Source: Herbidospora cretacea
GTDB taxonomy: Bacteria > Actinomycetota > Actinomycetes > Streptosporangiales > Streptosporangiaceae
NCBI RefSeq assembly: GCF_001570605.1
Contig: NZ_BBXG01000033.1
Coordinates: forward strand, 1-42,729
Direction of reading: 5' to 3'
Length of the DNA: 42,729 nt
Below are positions 41,517 to 42,729 of the stretch, piece by piece. Each line of letters starts with the position of its first letter. Positions within the stretch are counted from its first letter, which is position 1. The notes beneath the pieces are model-generated. The model did no database searches, had not been told where the DNA came from, and was given only the letters and a program-made list of their open reading frames with translations. Made by a program: the position numbers and the translations under genes.

Positions 41517-42682
41517 GCGGGCGCCTCGTCGGGGATCCCGGCGGTGATCTCGAACATGCCGCCCTCGGCGCGGGCCTGGAAGGTCCCCCCGGCCAGCCGC
41601 ACCCGCTCCGACAGCCCGACCAGCCCCGTCCCCGGCCGCGCCCCCTCCGCCCCCGGCCCCGCGTCGTTACGCACCGTCACCATCACCTGTCCCTCCCGCC
41701 GATCCAAACGGACTGCCACCGGCGCGCCCGGCGCGTGCTTGGCCGCGTTCGTCAGCCCCTCCTGCACCACCCGGTAGGCCGCCCCCAGCGGATCACCGCC
41801 GTCGGCGTCACCGTCCAGGCTCACCGTCATCCCCGACGCCCGCGCCCGCTCCACCAGACCCGCGATCCCGCCCGCCCGCGCATGCGGCAGCAGGCTCACC
41901 GGCTCGTCCTCGGCCCGCAGCATCCCGATCACCCGCCGCAGCCGCTCCGTGGCGTCCCCCGCCGCCTCCCGCAACCCCGCCGCCGCCTGCCGGTGCCGGG
42001 CGGGCAGATCGGCCGCCATCTCCATCGCCCCCGCCCGCAACGCGATCAACGCCAGCTCATGCCCCAGCGAATCGTGCACGTCCTGCGCGATCCGCGCCCG
42101 CTCCCGCAACCGCGCCTGCTCCTCCACCATCAGCCGCTCCCGCACCCGCCCCCGGCGGCGGTGCCGGGCACTGCGCCCCACCGCCCACGGCAGCGCACTG
42201 CAGATCACCACCCCCGACAACCCCGACACCCACACGTTCGGCTCCAGCGACGGCGCCGGACCCAGCGTCGAGACCGCCGCGCACACCCCCCCGACCACCA
42301 CGATCACCCCGTACAGCAGCACCGCGGGCCGCGCCCGCTCCATCCGCGCCCCCGCCAGATAACTCAGCGTGATCACCGCCGGGGTGAAACCGTTCAACGG
42401 CCCGATCTTCGCCGAATGGTTCATCGGCCACAGCTGCACCGTGGCCAGCGCCTCACTGGAGGCCCACGGCCCCATCACCAGCGCGATCACCAACGCCACC
42501 AGCGGACGCGCCCGCGCCACCCCCACCGCGACCGCCAGAACCAGGCACCCCGCCGCCACGGCCACCACCAGCGTCCCGCCCGCCTGCGGCCGCCAGTCAT
42601 AGGGATTGACCGGCGCCAACACCACCGGCACACACAACACCAGCCACAACGGCACATCACTCAGACGCGGCACCCGGGACAC
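41513..42682 (-). CDS. Sensor histidine kinase of the NarL/DesK-like class
   Basis: 389 residues. Several membrane helices occupy the first half (WLVLCVPVVLAPVNPY, GTLVVAVAAGCLVLAVAVGVA, AVLLYGVIVVVGGVCAAV). The dimerisation domain follows with the phospho-His in RIAQDVHDSLGHELALIALRAG. The ATP-binding domain has the N box VVQEGLTNAAKHAPGAP and the G box GTGLVGLSERVRLAGGTFQ. There is no large extracytoplasmic sensor, so it probably senses a membrane or envelope signal. GTG 42682 is the start. It pairs with the response regulator just downstream. Confidence 0.93.
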   Translation of the reverse strand: MSRVPRLSDVPLWLVLCVPVVLAPVNPYDWRPQAGGTLVVAVAAGCLVLAVAVGVARARPLVALVIALVMGPWASSEALATVQLWPMNHSAKIGPLNGFTPAVITLSYLAGARMERARPAVLLYGVIVVVGGVCAAVSTLGPAPSLEPNVWVSGLSGVVICSALPWAVGRSARHRRRGRVRERLMVEEQARLRERARIAQDVHDSLGHELALIALRAGAMEMAADLPARHRQAAAGLREAAGDATERLRRVIGMLRAEDEPVSLLPHARAGGIAGLVERARASGMTVSLDGDADGGDPLGAAYRVVQEGLTNAAKHAPGAPVAVRLDRREGQVMVTVRNDAGPGAEGARPGTGLVGLSERVRLAGGTFQARAEGGMFEITAGIPDEAPA

Positions 42683-42729
42683 CCCAGCACGCTACCGCCG
42701 CCCCCACCCACCGGCCTCATCCCCAGGTC

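Overview
The window is very GC-rich DNA with GTG/ATG starts, purine-rich ribosome binding sites, many ATGA gene overlaps and typical actinomycete families (AfsR/SARP regulator, Rv2578c-type radical SAM protein, DUF952, F420-linked LLM oxidoreductases, a c-di-AMP riboswitch in front of a CHAP hydrolase). It looks like a chromosomal accessory region of a filamentous actinomycete; a Streptosporangiaceae-like host is my guess, not shown by the sequence.

Left part (1-8.6 kb): an IS5-type transposase gene interrupts a WD40-repeat gene. A large secreted M6-type metalloprotease and a truncated FG-GAP fragment follow. Next comes a scar of mobile DNA: a repeat pair around an orphan gene, and an IS256-type transposase remnant joined to a broken tyrosine recombinase. 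After these lie 19-bp direct repeats with a 21-bp period, a 14-bp perfect palindrome and a KfrA-like coiled-coil gene.

Middle (8.7-20.2 kb): a DHFR/RibD-fold gene and an ECF sigma factor converge. A Rox-like rifampicin monooxygenase and a methyltransferase follow, then a secreted RTX-like Ca-binding protein, DUF5946, VOC and P-loop genes. A tightly coupled operon of two LLM oxidoreductases and an F420:NADPH reductase lies opposite a MarR regulator with a palindromic operator. A SARP/NB-ARC regulator ends prematurely.

The most remarkable stretch is 20283-20552 on the minus strand, just after a conserved gene of unknown function. It holds two tandem tRNA-like RNAs in permuted order: T-arm, acceptor 3' strand, 6-7 nt loop, acceptor 5' strand, D-arm. 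Their outer ends can pair with each other. This is the topology of tRNA-mimicking bacterial Y RNAs (YrlA), or of circularly permuted tRNA genes.

Right part (21.4-42.7 kb): hydrolase/MarR/NAD-binding genes with operators, a GAF-SpoIIE phosphatase, a TetR-DrrAB-type transporter cluster and an SRPBCC protein. A CHAP cell-wall hydrolase under a ydaO-type riboswitch, a serine hydrolase, RecD2 and an L,D-transpeptidase follow. The end holds an MBL hydrolase, an ankyrin protein, PhyH dioxygenase plus carboxylesterase, the radical SAM protein, an SMR efflux protein, DUF952 and a two-component system.
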